From Gracilibacillus halophilus YIM-C55.5 (lineage in GTDB: Bacteria > Bacillota > Bacilli > Bacillales > Amphibacillaceae): a stretch of DNA of 64,000 nt. The stretch is taken from assembly GCF_000359605.1 (NCBI RefSeq), contig NZ_APML01000019.1, forward strand, positions 248,001 to 312,000, read 5' to 3'. The translations under genes and the position numbers were made by a program. Shown here one piece after another: positions 52,855 to 62,377 of this stretch. The notes under the pieces were generated by a model. It was not told the DNA's origin. It did no database searches and worked only from the letters and a program-made list of their open reading frames with translations. Numbering within the stretch: the first letter of the stretch is position 1; every line of letters starts with the position of its first letter.

Positions 52855-55191
52855 ATGTTATTTGCTGTGTTTTTGCCAGTGCTATTGGCTATTTTCATTC
52901 CATACTTAAGCAAATGGAAAGAAAACATACATACAGGCTTTTTTGTATTGTTAGCACCACTGGCTATATTCATTTATTTTATTTTTTCGATCGGAAACGG
53001 TTTTGACCCGGTTTGGCAAAAATATCAATGGATACCGTCTTTAAATATTGGCTTTGATTTTTATTTAGACGGTTTAAGTTTATTATTCGTTCTATTAATT
53101 AGTGGCATCGGAACATTGGTGACGCTCTATTCGATTTATTATTTGGATAAATCAGAGCGACTTGATCAGTTTTATGTCTATTTGCTGTTATTTATGACCG
53201 CTATGTTCGGTGTTGTGCTATCTGATAATGTTTATGTTCTCTATACGTTTTGGGAATTAACGTCAATTTCCTCCTTTTTACTAATTGGTTATTGGAATCA
53301 TCGCGAGGGGTCTCGTTATGGTGCCATGAAATCAATGCTCATTACCGTTTTTGGCGGTTTGAGCATGTTAGGTGGATTTATCCTTTTACACCTCGTTACA
53401 GGTACAACGAGCATACAAGAAATGATTGCTCAAGCAGATGTTATTTTGCAAAGTGATTATTTTGCTGCCATTTTTGCGTTTGTTTTATTAGGCGCCTTTA
53501 CAAAATCTGCCCAATTCCCGTTCCATATTTGGTTACCAGATGCAATGGAAGCACCTACGCCAGTTAGTGCCTACCTCCACTCAGCGACGATGGTTAAAGC
53601 TGGGATTTTCCTTGTTGCGCGCTTCACACCTATTTTTTCTGGTGATGAATGGTTTTTTGTTATCGTGAGTGGCGTTGGTATTCTTACATTGTGCTGGGCA
53701 TCTTACATGGCCGTTCGGCAAACGGATTTAAAAGGTATTTTAGCCTTTTCAACGGTTAGTCAACTTGGCATGATCATGGCAATGCTCGGCTTTGGGACAA
53801 AGACTGCCATTTATGCAGCTGTCTTTCATATTCTCAACCATGCAACGTTTAAAGGAAGCTTGTTTATGGTAGCTGGCATCGTCGATCACGAGTCAGGTAC
53901 GCGAGATATTCGCAAACTAGGCGGATTGGCTACTTTAATGCCGATTTCTGCAACACTTGCGTTTTTCGGTACATTTTCCATGGCTGGTGTACCCCTACCG
54001 TTTTTAAACGGGTTTTATAGTAAGGAGAAATTTTTTACAGCGGCAACAGAATTACCAGAAACGTCTATTTGGCTGGCAGAACTGTTACAACAAGCCATTC
54101 CATATTTAGCGGTCTTCGGTAGTATTTTTACATTCGTTTATTCCATGTATTTTGTATTCGGGACATTCACTGGGCATAAACAATTGGAAAAGCTCCCTGC
54201 TAAACCGCATGAAGCACCAATAGGTATGCTATTATCTCCGATGATTTTAGTGCTTGGTGTTGTTGTAATTGGATTGTTCCCAAATATGGTCAACAGCACA
54301 TTCTTAGCACATACCGCTGAAGCAATTTACGGCAAGCCAGTTGAAACACATATTAAATTCTGGCATGGATGGATCACGCCTTTATTTATGTCCATTGCCG
54401 TTGTCGTGTTTGGTGCGATTTTAGCTTATACTAGAAAAGGTTGGCAGGGTATTTACACCTTTTTACCAGGAAAATTGAGCTTTAATAAGGCGTATGACTT
54501 TATTGTTGATCAGCTCGAAAAAAGCTCAGCCAGAATTACAAATCGTTATATGAATGGATCACTTCGCCGTTATATGGTATTGATCTTAACTGCGATTTTA
54601 ATCGGCGCTTTCAGTACATTATGGATCACGGATGGATTTGCTCTGGATACAAGTGACATTGCATCTGTTACCATTCATGAAGTCGTAGTAGCAGTAGCCA
54701 TGGCAATAGCAGCCATCAGTACCATTTTTACACGAAACAAAATTGCTGCCATTTTAATTTTAGGTGTCGTCGGTTATGGTTTATCATTACTATTTGTACT
54801 GTATCGTGCGCCTGATTTAGCATTAACTCAACTCGTTGTCGAAACGATTACAGTAGCATTGTTCCTTCTTTGTTTCTACCATTTACCGAATCTACGGGAA
54901 CAAACAGAACTTGCATCGCAAAAATTCACCAACGTAGCCATTTCAGTTGGCTTCGGTGTACTCATGACAACAGTGGCCATTTCTGCGCATAGTACGAAAG
55001 GATTCGAAACGATTTCTGACTATTTCCTTGAAAAGTCCTACAAACTTGGTGGCGGTGATAACGTAGTCAACGTCATCTTAGTCGATATGCGTGGACTTGA
55101 TACCTTATTTGAAATTGTTGTCCTTGGTATTGCTGCGCTTGGCATTTACGCGTTAATCAAATTGCGCAACAAGAAGGGGGCGGAAAAGTAA
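52855..55191 (+). CDS. mrpA: Na+/H+ antiporter subunit MrpA
   Basis: 778 residues with about 20 membrane helices. The NuoL-like core shows HIWLPDAMEAPTPVSAYLHSATMVKAGIFL and FSTVSQLGMIMAMLGFG; the C-terminal MbhD/MbhE-like part ends VNVILVDMRGLDTLFEIVVLGIAALGIYALIKLR. MrpA forms, with the other subunits, a membrane complex exchanging cytoplasmic Na+ for protons. AAGGGGGATC precedes the ATG. Its stop overlaps the start of mrpC by one base; normally mrpB lies between. Confidence 0.95.
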   Translation: MLFAVFLPVLLAIFIPYLSKWKENIHTGFFVLLAPLAIFIYFIFSIGNGFDPVWQKYQWIPSLNIGFDFYLDGLSLLFVLLISGIGTLVTLYSIYYLDKSERLDQFYVYLLLFMTAMFGVVLSDNVYVLYTFWELTSISSFLLIGYWNHREGSRYGAMKSMLITVFGGLSMLGGFILLHLVTGTTSIQEMIAQADVILQSDYFAAIFAFVLLGAFTKSAQFPFHIWLPDAMEAPTPVSAYLHSATMVKAGIFLVARFTPIFSGDEWFFVIVSGVGILTLCWASYMAVRQTDLKGILAFSTVSQLGMIMAMLGFGTKTAIYAAVFHILNHATFKGSLFMVAGIVDHESGTRDIRKLGGLATLMPISATLAFFGTFSMAGVPLPFLNGFYSKEKFFTAATELPETSIWLAELLQQAIPYLAVFGSIFTFVYSMYFVFGTFTGHKQLEKLPAKPHEAPIGMLLSPMILVLGVVVIGLFPNMVNSTFLAHTAEAIYGKPVETHIKFWHGWITPLFMSIAVVVFGAILAYTRKGWQGIYTFLPGKLSFNKAYDFIVDQLEKSSARITNRYMNGSLRRYMVLILTAILIGAFSTLWITDGFALDTSDIASVTIHEVVVAVAMAIAAISTIFTRNKIAAILILGVVGYGLSLLFVLYRAPDLALTQLVVETITVALFLLCFYHLPNLREQTELASQKFTNVAISVGFGVLMTTVAISAHSTKGFETISDYFLEKSYKLGGGDNVVNVILVDMRGLDTLFEIVVLGIAALGIYALIKLRNKKGAEK

Positions 55192-55532
55192 TGGAAATCA
55201 TTATGTCTGTGCTAGCTGGTATTTTATTTACGACTGGGATCTATAACTTATTACAAAAGCAAATGCTCAGAATCATTATCGGTACAGCACTGATTTCGCA
55301 TGGCGCTCACCTATTCATCTTAACAATGGGGAAATTAAAGCGCGGTGCACCACCGATCTTAGATGATGCCATTTCAGAATATGCAGACCCACTCCCTCAA
55401 GCGCTCATACTGACATCAATCGTAATTAGCTTTGGTGTGACTAGTCTGTTGCTTGTTTTGGCCTACCGGGCGTCGAAAGAGAATGGAACTGACAATATGG
55501 AGAAATTAAGGGGTAGCGAAAATGATGAGTAA
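55191..55532 (+). CDS. mrpC: Na+/H+ antiporter subunit MrpC
   Basis: 113 residues, three membrane helices, homologous to NuoK: IYNLLQKQMLRIIIGTALISHGAHLFILTMG and DPLPQALILTSIVISFGVTSLLLVLAYR. The DPLPQALILTAIVI-type motif identifies MrpC rather than MrpB. It overlaps mrpA by one base and mrpD by 11 bases. Confidence 0.93.
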   Translation: MEIIMSVLAGILFTTGIYNLLQKQMLRIIIGTALISHGAHLFILTMGKLKRGAPPILDDAISEYADPLPQALILTSIVISFGVTSLLLVLAYRASKENGTDNMEKLRGSENDE

Positions 55533-57006
55533 TTTAGCAGTTTTACCAATACTTATACCGTTGATAGCAGGGATCATCGCGATATTTTTTCATAAAAAGT
55601 TACCGATTGTCCGTGTATTTTCTCAAGTGTTGACCATCATAAATGCTGGCGTTGTCGGCTATATCCTCTGGTACGTTTATCAAAATGGTACGATTGTCCT
55701 TGAATCTGGTGACTGGACAGCACCATATGGTATCGTACTTGTTGCAGATATGTTATCAATGACGCTTGTGATGACGACAAATATTATCGCCATTGCAGCT
55801 GTGTTCTTTGCGCCAAAATCACTAAATGAACAGCAAGAAGCATTTTATTTCTACACATTTTACTTCTTGCTTATTGCAGGGGTTTCGGGTGCATTTATGA
55901 CTGGTGATTTATTCAACTTATTTGTATTTTTTGAAGTGCTTCTTATGGCATCTTACGCACTGATCGTCCTTGGTGGCGGAAAGGTACAACTACGAGAATC
56001 TTTAAAATACGTGCTTATCAACTTGTTTTCATCGATGTTATTTGTCACAACAATTGCGTTTTTATATTCAGTCGTCGGAACTGTCAACATGGCACAAATT
56101 GCTCAGCGGGTACAAGAAGTTGATCAAACAGGGATTCTCACGACTATTGGAATCTTACTATTTTTTGTGTTTGGTACCAAAGCAGCATTGTTTCCACTCT
56201 ACTATTGGTTGCCACGTCCGTATATTGTACCAAATCCGGTTGTATCGGCATTATTTGGCGCTTTGTTAACAAAAGTCGGAATCTATTCGATTATCCGGGT
56301 GTTTTCTTTAATCTTTGTTCATGAACCAGGAGTTACACATCAATTATTTTTATGGATTGCTGCACTCACCTTAATCTTCGGGGTGATCGGAGCATTATCA
56401 ACAAATAATATAAAACTTATTGTTGCTTATAATATTATTCCTGCTGTTGGTTTTATGATGTTAGGAATTGGCGCTTTCAATAGTACGGGGATGAGTGGTG
56501 CCGTTTATTACTTAGTGCATGATATGATCATTAAAGCAGCATTGTTCTTATTAGTTGGAGCTGTTAGTTATTTAGCTGGTACGAGTGACTTAAGAAAAAT
56601 GCGTGGCTTAATCCATCATTATCCGCTATTTGGTTGGTTGTTTTTCTTATCTGCTTTTGTTTTAGCTGGGATCCCACCGTTTAGTGGATTTATCGGAAAA
56701 CTCCTTCTTATACAAGGAGCAATGGAAACAGGTGAAGTTACTATTGCGATGATTAGTTTATTATCTAGTTTATTGATTCTATTATCTGTCATGCGGATTT
56801 TCGTTCGCGGTTTTTGGGGAGAAAAAGATGAATCTATCCAACCGAATTCGAAAGCTGCAAGAGGATTTATCGCGCCAATTGTTTTCTTACTATTCTTCTC
56901 TGTTGTACTTGGTGTGGGTGCTGAATGGTTCTATCCTGGCGCAGATGCGATTGGCGAATACTTAATGAATCCGCAAGACTACATCGAATCTGTATTAAAG
57001 GAGTAA
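55522..57006 (+). CDS. mrpD: Na+/H+ antiporter subunit MrpD
   Basis: 494 residues with 14 predicted helices, NuoM/N-like: FNLFVFFEVLLMASYALIVLGG, ALFPLYYWLPRPYIVPNPVVSALFGALLTKVGIYSIIR and HDMIIKAALFLLVGAV. The conserved Glu in FFEVLL and Lys in GTKAALF (proton path) are present. AGGGG lies upstream; two adjacent ATGs (55522, 55525) are possible starts. Confidence 0.95.
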   Translation: MMSNLAVLPILIPLIAGIIAIFFHKKLPIVRVFSQVLTIINAGVVGYILWYVYQNGTIVLESGDWTAPYGIVLVADMLSMTLVMTTNIIAIAAVFFAPKSLNEQQEAFYFYTFYFLLIAGVSGAFMTGDLFNLFVFFEVLLMASYALIVLGGGKVQLRESLKYVLINLFSSMLFVTTIAFLYSVVGTVNMAQIAQRVQEVDQTGILTTIGILLFFVFGTKAALFPLYYWLPRPYIVPNPVVSALFGALLTKVGIYSIIRVFSLIFVHEPGVTHQLFLWIAALTLIFGVIGALSTNNIKLIVAYNIIPAVGFMMLGIGAFNSTGMSGAVYYLVHDMIIKAALFLLVGAVSYLAGTSDLRKMRGLIHHYPLFGWLFFLSAFVLAGIPPFSGFIGKLLLIQGAMETGEVTIAMISLLSSLLILLSVMRIFVRGFWGEKDESIQPNSKAARGFIAPIVFLLFFSVVLGVGAEWFYPGADAIGEYLMNPQDYIESVLKE

Positions 57007-57013
57007 ATCAATT

Positions 57014-57490
57014 ATGTCACTTCAAATCGTGTTAAACGTCATCATTGCATTCATGTGGATGTTCTTAAGTGAAACGTATACATTCCCTTCATTTTTCACT
57101 GGCTTTTTAATCGGGGCGTTGCTATTGTTTTTTTTACGGCGTTTCATTCCGGACGCATTCTACTTACACCGTGTATGGAAAATGATACGTCTTGTTTTCT
57201 TATTTATAAAAGAGCTACTCTTATCAAACATTGACATTGTCAAGTGGGTATATAAACCAAAGCAAACGTATAACCCAGGCATATTTGCTTTGCCAACAGA
57301 TTTAAAAACGAACTGGGAAATTACCATTTTGACGTCTTTAATTTCCTTAACGCCTGGTACATTATCTGTAGCTGTCTCTCATACAAATGATGTCATCTAC
57401 ATTCATGCGATGGATATCTATGATAATGAAGAAGCCATCAATGCCATTAAGGATAGTTTCGAAAAAGCAATCATGGAGGTGACAAGATGA
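57014..57490 (+). CDS. mrpE: Na+/H+ antiporter subunit MrpE
   Basis: 158 residues: two or three N-terminal helices, then a cytoplasmic domain with ILTSLISLTPGTLSVAVS, the MrpE signature, and IYIHAMDIYD. MrpE is needed for full activity or assembly. AAAGGAG in the end of mrpD serves as ribosome binding site; the stop overlaps mrpF by 4 bases. Confidence 0.94.
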   Translation: MSLQIVLNVIIAFMWMFLSETYTFPSFFTGFLIGALLLFFLRRFIPDAFYLHRVWKMIRLVFLFIKELLLSNIDIVKWVYKPKQTYNPGIFALPTDLKTNWEITILTSLISLTPGTLSVAVSHTNDVIYIHAMDIYDNEEAINAIKDSFEKAIMEVTR

Positions 57491-57786
57491 ATCAACTAGA
57501 TGGAATCATCGATATAGTCGCAGCGATATGTATGGTTACCATCACCATATCGATTGCTTTATTGCTTTATCGCGTCGTAAAAGGTCCGACGAATCCAGAT
57601 CGAGCCGTTGCTTTAGATGCAATTGGTTTAAATTTAATGGCCATAGCAGGACTTGTTGCTATTCTACTAGGAACGACAAGATTAAATGATGTCATTTTGT
57701 TAATCGGTATTTTACTTTTCATCGGCACAATTGCATTAGCAAAATATTTAGAAAAGGGTGTTATTATTGACCGAGAACATGACTAA
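57487..57786 (+). CDS. mrpF: Na+/H+ antiporter subunit MrpF
   Basis: 99 residues, three helices: RVVKGPTNPDRAVALDAIGLNLMAIAGL is the MrpF motif with the conserved acidic residue. It overlaps mrpE by 4 bases and mrpG by about 20 bases, consistent with tightly coupled translation of stoichiometric subunits. Confidence 0.94.
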   Translation: MNQLDGIIDIVAAICMVTITISIALLLYRVVKGPTNPDRAVALDAIGLNLMAIAGLVAILLGTTRLNDVILLIGILLFIGTIALAKYLEKGVIIDREHD

Positions 57787-58126
57787 TATACTTATACTCC
57801 TTTTGCTTGTTATTGGTACATTTTTTATCTTGTCGGCAACAATTGGTGTCCTTCGTTTTCCTGATGTTTATACACGTTTACACGCTTCAACCAAAGCTGC
57901 CACTCTTGGGATCTCTGGTATTATGATTGGTGCCTTTCTTTTCTTAAATGCCGAGTTTCAAATTGTCAGTGGAAAGCTTATTTTAGGAATTATTTTCGTA
58001 TTATTGACAGCGCCGATTTCAGCACACATGATCGGACGTGCTGCTCATCATACCGGTGTAAAACCGTGGGGACGTGATCAAGAAGCACAAGATGAATATG
58101 CAGACGATTATCGAAACCAGAAGTAA
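57767..58126 (+). CDS. mrpG: Na+/H+ antiporter subunit MrpG
   Basis: 119 residues from a TTG at 57767, preceded by AAGGGTG six bases upstream; a GTG at 57758 is also in frame but sits inside that site. SATIGVLRFPDVYTRLHASTKAATLG is the MrpG signature, followed by two more helices and a hydrophilic tail. Last gene of the operon, with a terminator directly behind. Confidence 0.93.
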   Translation: MTENMTNILILLLLVIGTFFILSATIGVLRFPDVYTRLHASTKAATLGISGIMIGAFLFLNAEFQIVSGKLILGIIFVLLTAPISAHMIGRAAHHTGVKPWGRDQEAQDEYADDYRNQK

Positions 58127-58160
58127 GTCAGATATCTTTAAGGTATCTGACTTTTTTTAT
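58127..58160 (+). terminator. terminator of the mrp operon
   Basis: GTCAGATA (58127-58134) pairs with TATCTGAC (58144-58151), then seven T. Confidence 0.93.
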
Positions 58161-58241
58161 GCATCCATTTATCAATGAACAATGGACAAACGGTCGACAT
58201 AGGATGAAATATAGGCATTTACCTACTTAGGAGGTGGCAGA

Positions 58242-58943
58242 TTGTCGATCATACTCGGTATCCTCGCGATGATTAAAGAAGCATTATTTTTTGTCGCGTA
58301 TGTCAAAAATCATACGTTCCCTCAGCCTCTATCGCCAAAAGAAGAAGCTGAAGCGATCGAAAAGATGAATAATGGCGATGAAGATGCCAGGAACAAACTA
58401 ATCGAACATAACTTACGTCTTGTCGCACATATCGTGAAAAAATTTGAAAATACGGGTGAAGATGCAGAAGATTTAATATCGATCGGCACCATTGGTCTAA
58501 TTAAAGGGATTGAAAGTTATTCAAGTGGTAAAGGCACAAAGCTTGCCACCTATGCTGCTCGCTGCATTGAAAACGAAATTTTAATGCATTTGCGTGCGAT
58601 GAAAAAGACGAAAAAAGATGTCTCACTACAAGATCCAATTGGGCAAGATAAGGAAGGTAACGAAATCAGTTTAATGGATATTTTAGAAGCGGAAAATGAA
58701 GATGTAACTGAGTTGATCCAATTGCATATGGAACTTCAAAAGATTGAAAAGTACTTAAAAATTTTAGATAAACGTGAGAAGGACGTTATCATAGCACGCT
58801 TCGGTTTAGGAAACAAAGATGAATTAACCCAACGAGAAATCGCCAAAAAATTAGATATCTCACGTAGTTACGTTTCAAGAATTGAGAAACGTGCCTTAAT
58901 GAAAGTGTTTCATGAATATTACCGCAATGAATTAAAAAAATGA
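58242..58943 (+). CDS. sigK: RNA polymerase sigma factor SigK (pro-sigma-K)
   Basis: 233 residues from a TTG at 58242 with TAGGAGGTGG upstream. The N-terminal hydrophobic 20 residues are the pro-sequence removed by Spo[38 protein letters not shown] (regions 2.1-2.2), [21 protein letters not shown] (2.3-2.4) and the region 4 helix-turn-helix [24 protein letters not shown] are complete. It directs late mother-cell transcription. The gene is intact, without a skin-type element inside. Confidence 0.95.
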   Translation: MSIILGILAMIKEALFFVAYVKNHTFPQPLSPKEEAEAIEKMNNGDEDARNKLIEHNLRLVAHIVKKFENTGEDAEDLISIGTIGLIKGIESYSSGKGTKLATYAARCIENEILMHLRAMKKTKKDVSLQDPIGQDKEGNEISLMDILEAENEDVTELIQLHMELQKIEKYLKILDKREKDVIIARFGLGNKDELTQREIAKKLDISRSYVSRIEKRALMKVFHEYYRNELKK

Positions 58944-58982
58944 TGATGCTCACGCTAGAAAAAATATTCTGAAGCCAGAATA

Positions 58983-59011
58983 ACTGTGTGAAGTTAAACA
59001 CTTCACACAGT
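58983..59011. repeat. perfect 11-bp inverted repeat between sigK and mtnN
   Basis: ACTGTGTGAAG (58983-58993) and CTTCACACAGT (59001-59011) with a 7-base loop, between convergent genes. No T-run follows on either strand, so it may be a rho-independent terminator of weak type or an mRNA-stabilising hairpin. Confidence 0.6.
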
Positions 59012-59073
59012 GGATAGGAGTCTACGTATTTTGCCAACGGTTCATTCAAGTTGTTCTCAGCCTCTCACTTGAT

Positions 59074-59766
59074 TTAATCCAAATGATTGACCATGGAAAT
59101 AATTAATGTCGCTGCATGATTGGCCGCTTTTTCCAAAAAGGCTTCAAACGACACATTGGATTCTTTTCCAGCGATATCCGATAAGGCACGTATCACCACA
59201 AATGAAGTTCCATATTGGTAGCATACCTGTGCGATCGCTGCGGCTTCCATTTCGGCAGCGATCATATCAGGGAATTTTTCTCGAACAAAAGCAACTCGGT
59301 CTGCATCTTGCATAAATGAATCACCAGTTGAAATTAGCCCTTTCATCGCATTGACGCCGTCCAATTGTTTCGCATAAAGAAGTGCTTTTTCAATCAAGGC
59401 TGGATTGGCTGTATATAGCCATGGCATGTCCGGTACTTGGCCATACTCATAATCAAATGCGGTCACATCAACGTCATGATGTACAACATCCGATGATATA
59501 ACAATATCACCCACTTCTAATTTATCATGAAATCCCCCGGCTGAACCTGTATTGATCACATAATCAGGTTGATACATTTCATGTAAAATGGTTGTTGACA
59601 TCGCTGCATTTACTTTACCAATACCAGACTTTAACACAACTACATCTTTATCATCTAAAGTACCAACATAGAAATCACAGTTCGCCTTTACTACATGTTC
59701 TTTTACTTCCATTCGTTGTTTCAAAAGCTCGATTTCTTCATCCATTGCCCCAATGATTCCAATCAT
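59074..59766 (-). CDS. mtnN: 5'-methylthioadenosine/S-adenosylhomocysteine nucleosidase
   Basis: 230 residues: GIIGAMDEEIELLKQRM, VINTGSAGGF, GDSFMQDADRVAFVREKFP, AAEMEAAAIAQVCYQ and VIRALSDIAG (catalytic Asp) are all present. It hydrolyses methylthioadenosine and S-adenosylhomocysteine to adenine and thioriboses, linking to methionine recycling. Twelve bases downstream of yrrS, so probably co-transcribed. Confidence 0.96.
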   Translation of the reverse strand: MIGIIGAMDEEIELLKQRMEVKEHVVKANCDFYVGTLDDKDVVVLKSGIGKVNAAMSTTILHEMYQPDYVINTGSAGGFHDKLEVGDIVISSDVVHHDVDVTAFDYEYGQVPDMPWLYTANPALIEKALLYAKQLDGVNAMKGLISTGDSFMQDADRVAFVREKFPDMIAAEMEAAAIAQVCYQYGTSFVVIRALSDIAGKESNVSFEAFLEKAANHAATLIISMVNHLD

Positions 59767-59778
59767 CTGGATCCCCCT

Positions 59779-60465
59779 CTATTCATTGCTTGACTCACGC
59801 ACATATTCACTTTCATTTAATTTTTCGACGAGCGTTGGCTGCCATCCCTGATTTTCTACCCATTGTAAATGAACATTGTAAATTTCCGAATAATCATCGA
59901 CGGGTGTCACAGTAGCGATTGTTTTTTGCTCACCTGCCCCTTGAATATACCAATCATACAATTGATCTTTTGGAATATCAGTCGCAACAGATGCCGCTTG
60001 AAGCATCTCATCCCAGTCAACTGAATCTTGTTCAAATGTGGTTTGATGAGGTTCTTCTTGCACCGTTCCTACTGGTTGCCAATTTCCTTTATAAGCAGAA
60101 ATGACATTTTCACCTTCTGTCTCAACTTGTTCGGTTTCTACTTCATTATTTTGCGTCTGATTCGTCTCATCGTTCGGTTCTGTTGATGTATCTGGTTCAC
60201 TTTCCACAGAATCATTACTTTCAGATGGATGGATGCCCTCATCTGATGAAGATTGATCTTGATTTGATTCTGGCGTCTCTTCTTGTTCCGGCATGGCTTC
60301 TGTATCTTCTTGAGGCTTGTCCTCTTCACCGCCGAATACAATCAGCCAAATTCCCAATAAAACAACAATGCTTCCAATCACACTTAACCAAGTAATGGCT
60401 TTTGTATTTGTCCGTTGTTTCTGGTATCGTCTCTTTCTTGATACAGTTTGGTAATCTTCCGTCAT
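59779..60465 (-). CDS. yrrS: YrrS (DUF1510) membrane protein
   Basis: 228 residues: a basic N-terminus (RKRRYQKQR), one membrane helix at about 27-46, an Asp/Glu/Gln/Ser/Thr-rich linker of about 80 residues, and a C-terminal DUF1510 domain (ISAYKGNWQPVGTVQEEPH onward). The domain lies outside the cell. B. subtilis YrrS neighbours the penicillin-binding protein gene pbpI, which is absent here. AGGAGGTTG precedes the ATG. Confidence 0.85.
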   Translation of the reverse strand: MTEDYQTVSRKRRYQKQRTNTKAITWLSVIGSIVVLLGIWLIVFGGEEDKPQEDTEAMPEQEETPESNQDQSSSDEGIHPSESNDSVESEPDTSTEPNDETNQTQNNEVETEQVETEGENVISAYKGNWQPVGTVQEEPHQTTFEQDSVDWDEMLQAASVATDIPKDQLYDWYIQGAGEQKTIATVTPVDDYSEIYNVHLQWVENQGWQPTLVEKLNESEYVRESSNE

Positions 60466-60716
60466 CCTTTCAACCTCCTACTTTTATTATACTAAACATC
60501 GAACAAATCGAGCAAAAAATATTCTTTCATTTTTTATATCATACCTATGAACATACAACATTATGATGACGATATTTCCATAAAATTCGTTTAATAGCAT
60601 GACTTTTTGACGGAAAATAGATAAAATGATCGATTTCCTTCTTTTTTTGTCATGCTAGCAGGAGTTCGATCATAAATATGGAATATATACAAAAAGAAAA
60701 AGAAGGAGCGTGTGCA

Positions 60717-60947
60717 ATGTTGAGAACAACTAAATTTGACCGTCAATTATGGCAGTTACAATCATTCGAAACCATTAGTTATGACAAAGATGAGCAATTA
60801 TTACTTATTCATTTCCTCGACGAGACCACGCTGCGATTTCATCCCGTTTCTGAAGATATTGTCTTTCAGCTTATATTAGACCAAAACAAAGACTCCTTTA
60901 TCGAATGTCGTTTAAAATCAAATTATTCGTATGCGAAAGTGATTTAA
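60717..60947 (+). CDS. small KTSC-like protein
   Basis: 76 residues from the ATG at 60717 with AAGGAG eight bases upstream; the frame extends to 60678 without a site. LQSFETISYDKDEQLLLIHFLDETTLRFHPV resembles the one-beta-sheet KTSC fold of short bacterial proteins. Function unknown. It stands alone, opposite in direction to greA and yrrS. Confidence 0.6.
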   Translation: MLRTTKFDRQLWQLQSFETISYDKDEQLLLIHFLDETTLRFHPVSEDIVFQLILDQNKDSFIECRLKSNYSYAKVI

Positions 60948-61011
60948 GATATGATTAAAACATTTTCGTTCATCACAAAAATAATAGCGCTTACATTTCG
61001 CTTATCTAAAG

Positions 61012-61052
61012 AAAAATGGATGTCCTCTCTACCAAATGGACATCCATTTTTC
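61012..61052. terminator. bidirectional terminator behind greA and the KTSC-like gene
   Basis: AATGGATGTCC pairs with GGACATCCATT (61015-61048 region); T-runs flank it on both strands. Confidence 0.88.
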
Positions 61053-61053
61053 T

Positions 61054-61530
61054 TTAATTAACTTTTACAATTTTAACATCCATATCACCAGCTGGTGTTG
61101 GTACGGTCACCTCATCTCCAGTTGATCGTCCGAGTAACGCTTTGGCTATCGGTGAATCATTGGAAATTTTCCCTTCAAATGGATCCGCTTCCGCACTACC
61201 TACTATCGTATATTCTTCTTCATCACCATCCGGTAGCTCTTGGAATGTAACAGTTTTGCCAAGTTGTACCATATCAGGATTATCATCATCATTCTCAATA
61301 ATAACTGCATTACGGATCATATTTTCGACCTGTGCGATTCTTGTTTCTACGAACGCCTGCTCGTCTTTAGCTGCATCATATTCCGAGTTTTCCGAAAGGT
61401 CTCCGAAACTTCTCGCAATTTTAATTCGCTCTACAACTTCTTGACGTCGCTCTGTTTTTAGATGTTCTAATTCTTCTTCTAAGTTTTGTTTTCCTTCTTC
61501 TGTCATATAAAAACTTTTTTCTTCTGGCAT
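61054..61530 (-). CDS. greA: transcription elongation factor GreA
   Basis: 158 residues from the ATG at 61530, preceded by AAGGAGA; an ATG at 61548 is part of that site. The N-terminal coiled coil ([42 protein letters not shown]) with its acidic tip and the C-terminal FKBP-like domain ([20 protein letters not shown]) are complete. It rescues backtracked RNA polymerase by stimulating transcript cleavage. Confidence 0.96.
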   Translation of the reverse strand: MPEEKSFYMTEEGKQNLEEELEHLKTERRQEVVERIKIARSFGDLSENSEYDAAKDEQAFVETRIAQVENMIRNAVIIENDDDNPDMVQLGKTVTFQELPDGDEEEYTIVGSAEADPFEGKISNDSPIAKALLGRSTGDEVTVPTPAGDMDVKIVKVN

Positions 61531-61717
61531 TGCTACACTCTCCTTCATCCATTACTCATAATCAAACATACACGTTTTTTCATGATGATTTTTATTATGT
61601 GTATGACATATTCACTTAAATATCCCTCTTCCCACCTACATTATGCAGGGTTATGGGTATAAGTGGTTGTATAAAATTATATACTATTCAATACTATGGC
61701 AGATTTTTTTATAATTT

Positions 61718-62362
61718 TCAATAGTTTTTATTTTCTGTTTTACTCAAAATACTTTGAATTTTTGTGGCTAGTAAGTCTATGGCCACCGTATTTTGACCAC
61801 CTTCAGGAATAATAACATCTGCATAACGTTTTGTTGGTTCAATAAATTGTAAATGGGCCGGGCGAACCATCTGAATATATTGGTTGATGACTGAATCCAT
61901 CGTTCTCTCACGCTCCTTAATATCACGTAACATACGACGGATAATCCGCAAATCAGCATCTGTATCGACAAACACTTTAATATCCATTAATTCCATCAAT
62001 CTTGGATCATCTAAAATTAAAATACCTTCAATGATAATCACATCTTTTGGTTCCTCATGAATGACTTCTTCAGACCTTGTATGCAGGGTATAATCATAGA
62101 CAGGTTTTTTAATCGATTGTTGATTTTTTAATGCTTGTACGTGATCGATTAACAGATCTTGATCAAAAGCAAACGGATGATCATAATTCGTTTGTAGTCT
62201 TTCTTCCATCGGAATATCGGACTGGTCTTTATAATAGTAATCCTGTTCGATGACTAATACCGATTGATCTTGAAATCGTTGTTGAATCGCATGTGTTACT
62301 GATGTTTTTCCTGATCCTGAACCTCCAGCAACACCAATAATAATTGGCTGTTTCTTTTCCAT
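61718..62362 (-). CDS. udk: uridine kinase
   Basis: 214 residues: P-loop [59 protein letters not shown] and [21 protein letters not shown]. It phosphorylates uridine and cytidine. Lies between yrrM and greA, the B. subtilis order, although yrrN/yrrO peptidase genes are missing between yrrM and udk. Confidence 0.95.
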   Translation of the reverse strand: MEKKQPIIIGVAGGSGSGKTSVTHAIQQRFQDQSVLVIEQDYYYKDQSDIPMEERLQTNYDHPFAFDQDLLIDHVQALKNQQSIKKPVYDYTLHTRSEEVIHEEPKDVIIIEGILILDDPRLMELMDIKVFVDTDADLRIIRRMLRDIKERERTMDSVINQYIQMVRPAHLQFIEPTKRYADVIIPEGGQNTVAIDLLATKIQSILSKTENKNY

Positions 62363-62377
62363 TTTTTGCTGACACCT

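Noticed and set aside
55191-55532. Reading this gene as mrpB
   Set aside because: Length and the DPLPQALILTS motif are those of MrpC; no MrpB-like GGGFxGG motif is seen.
58242-58943. sigK interrupted by a skin-like element
   Set aside because: The reading frame is continuous and contains all sigma regions.
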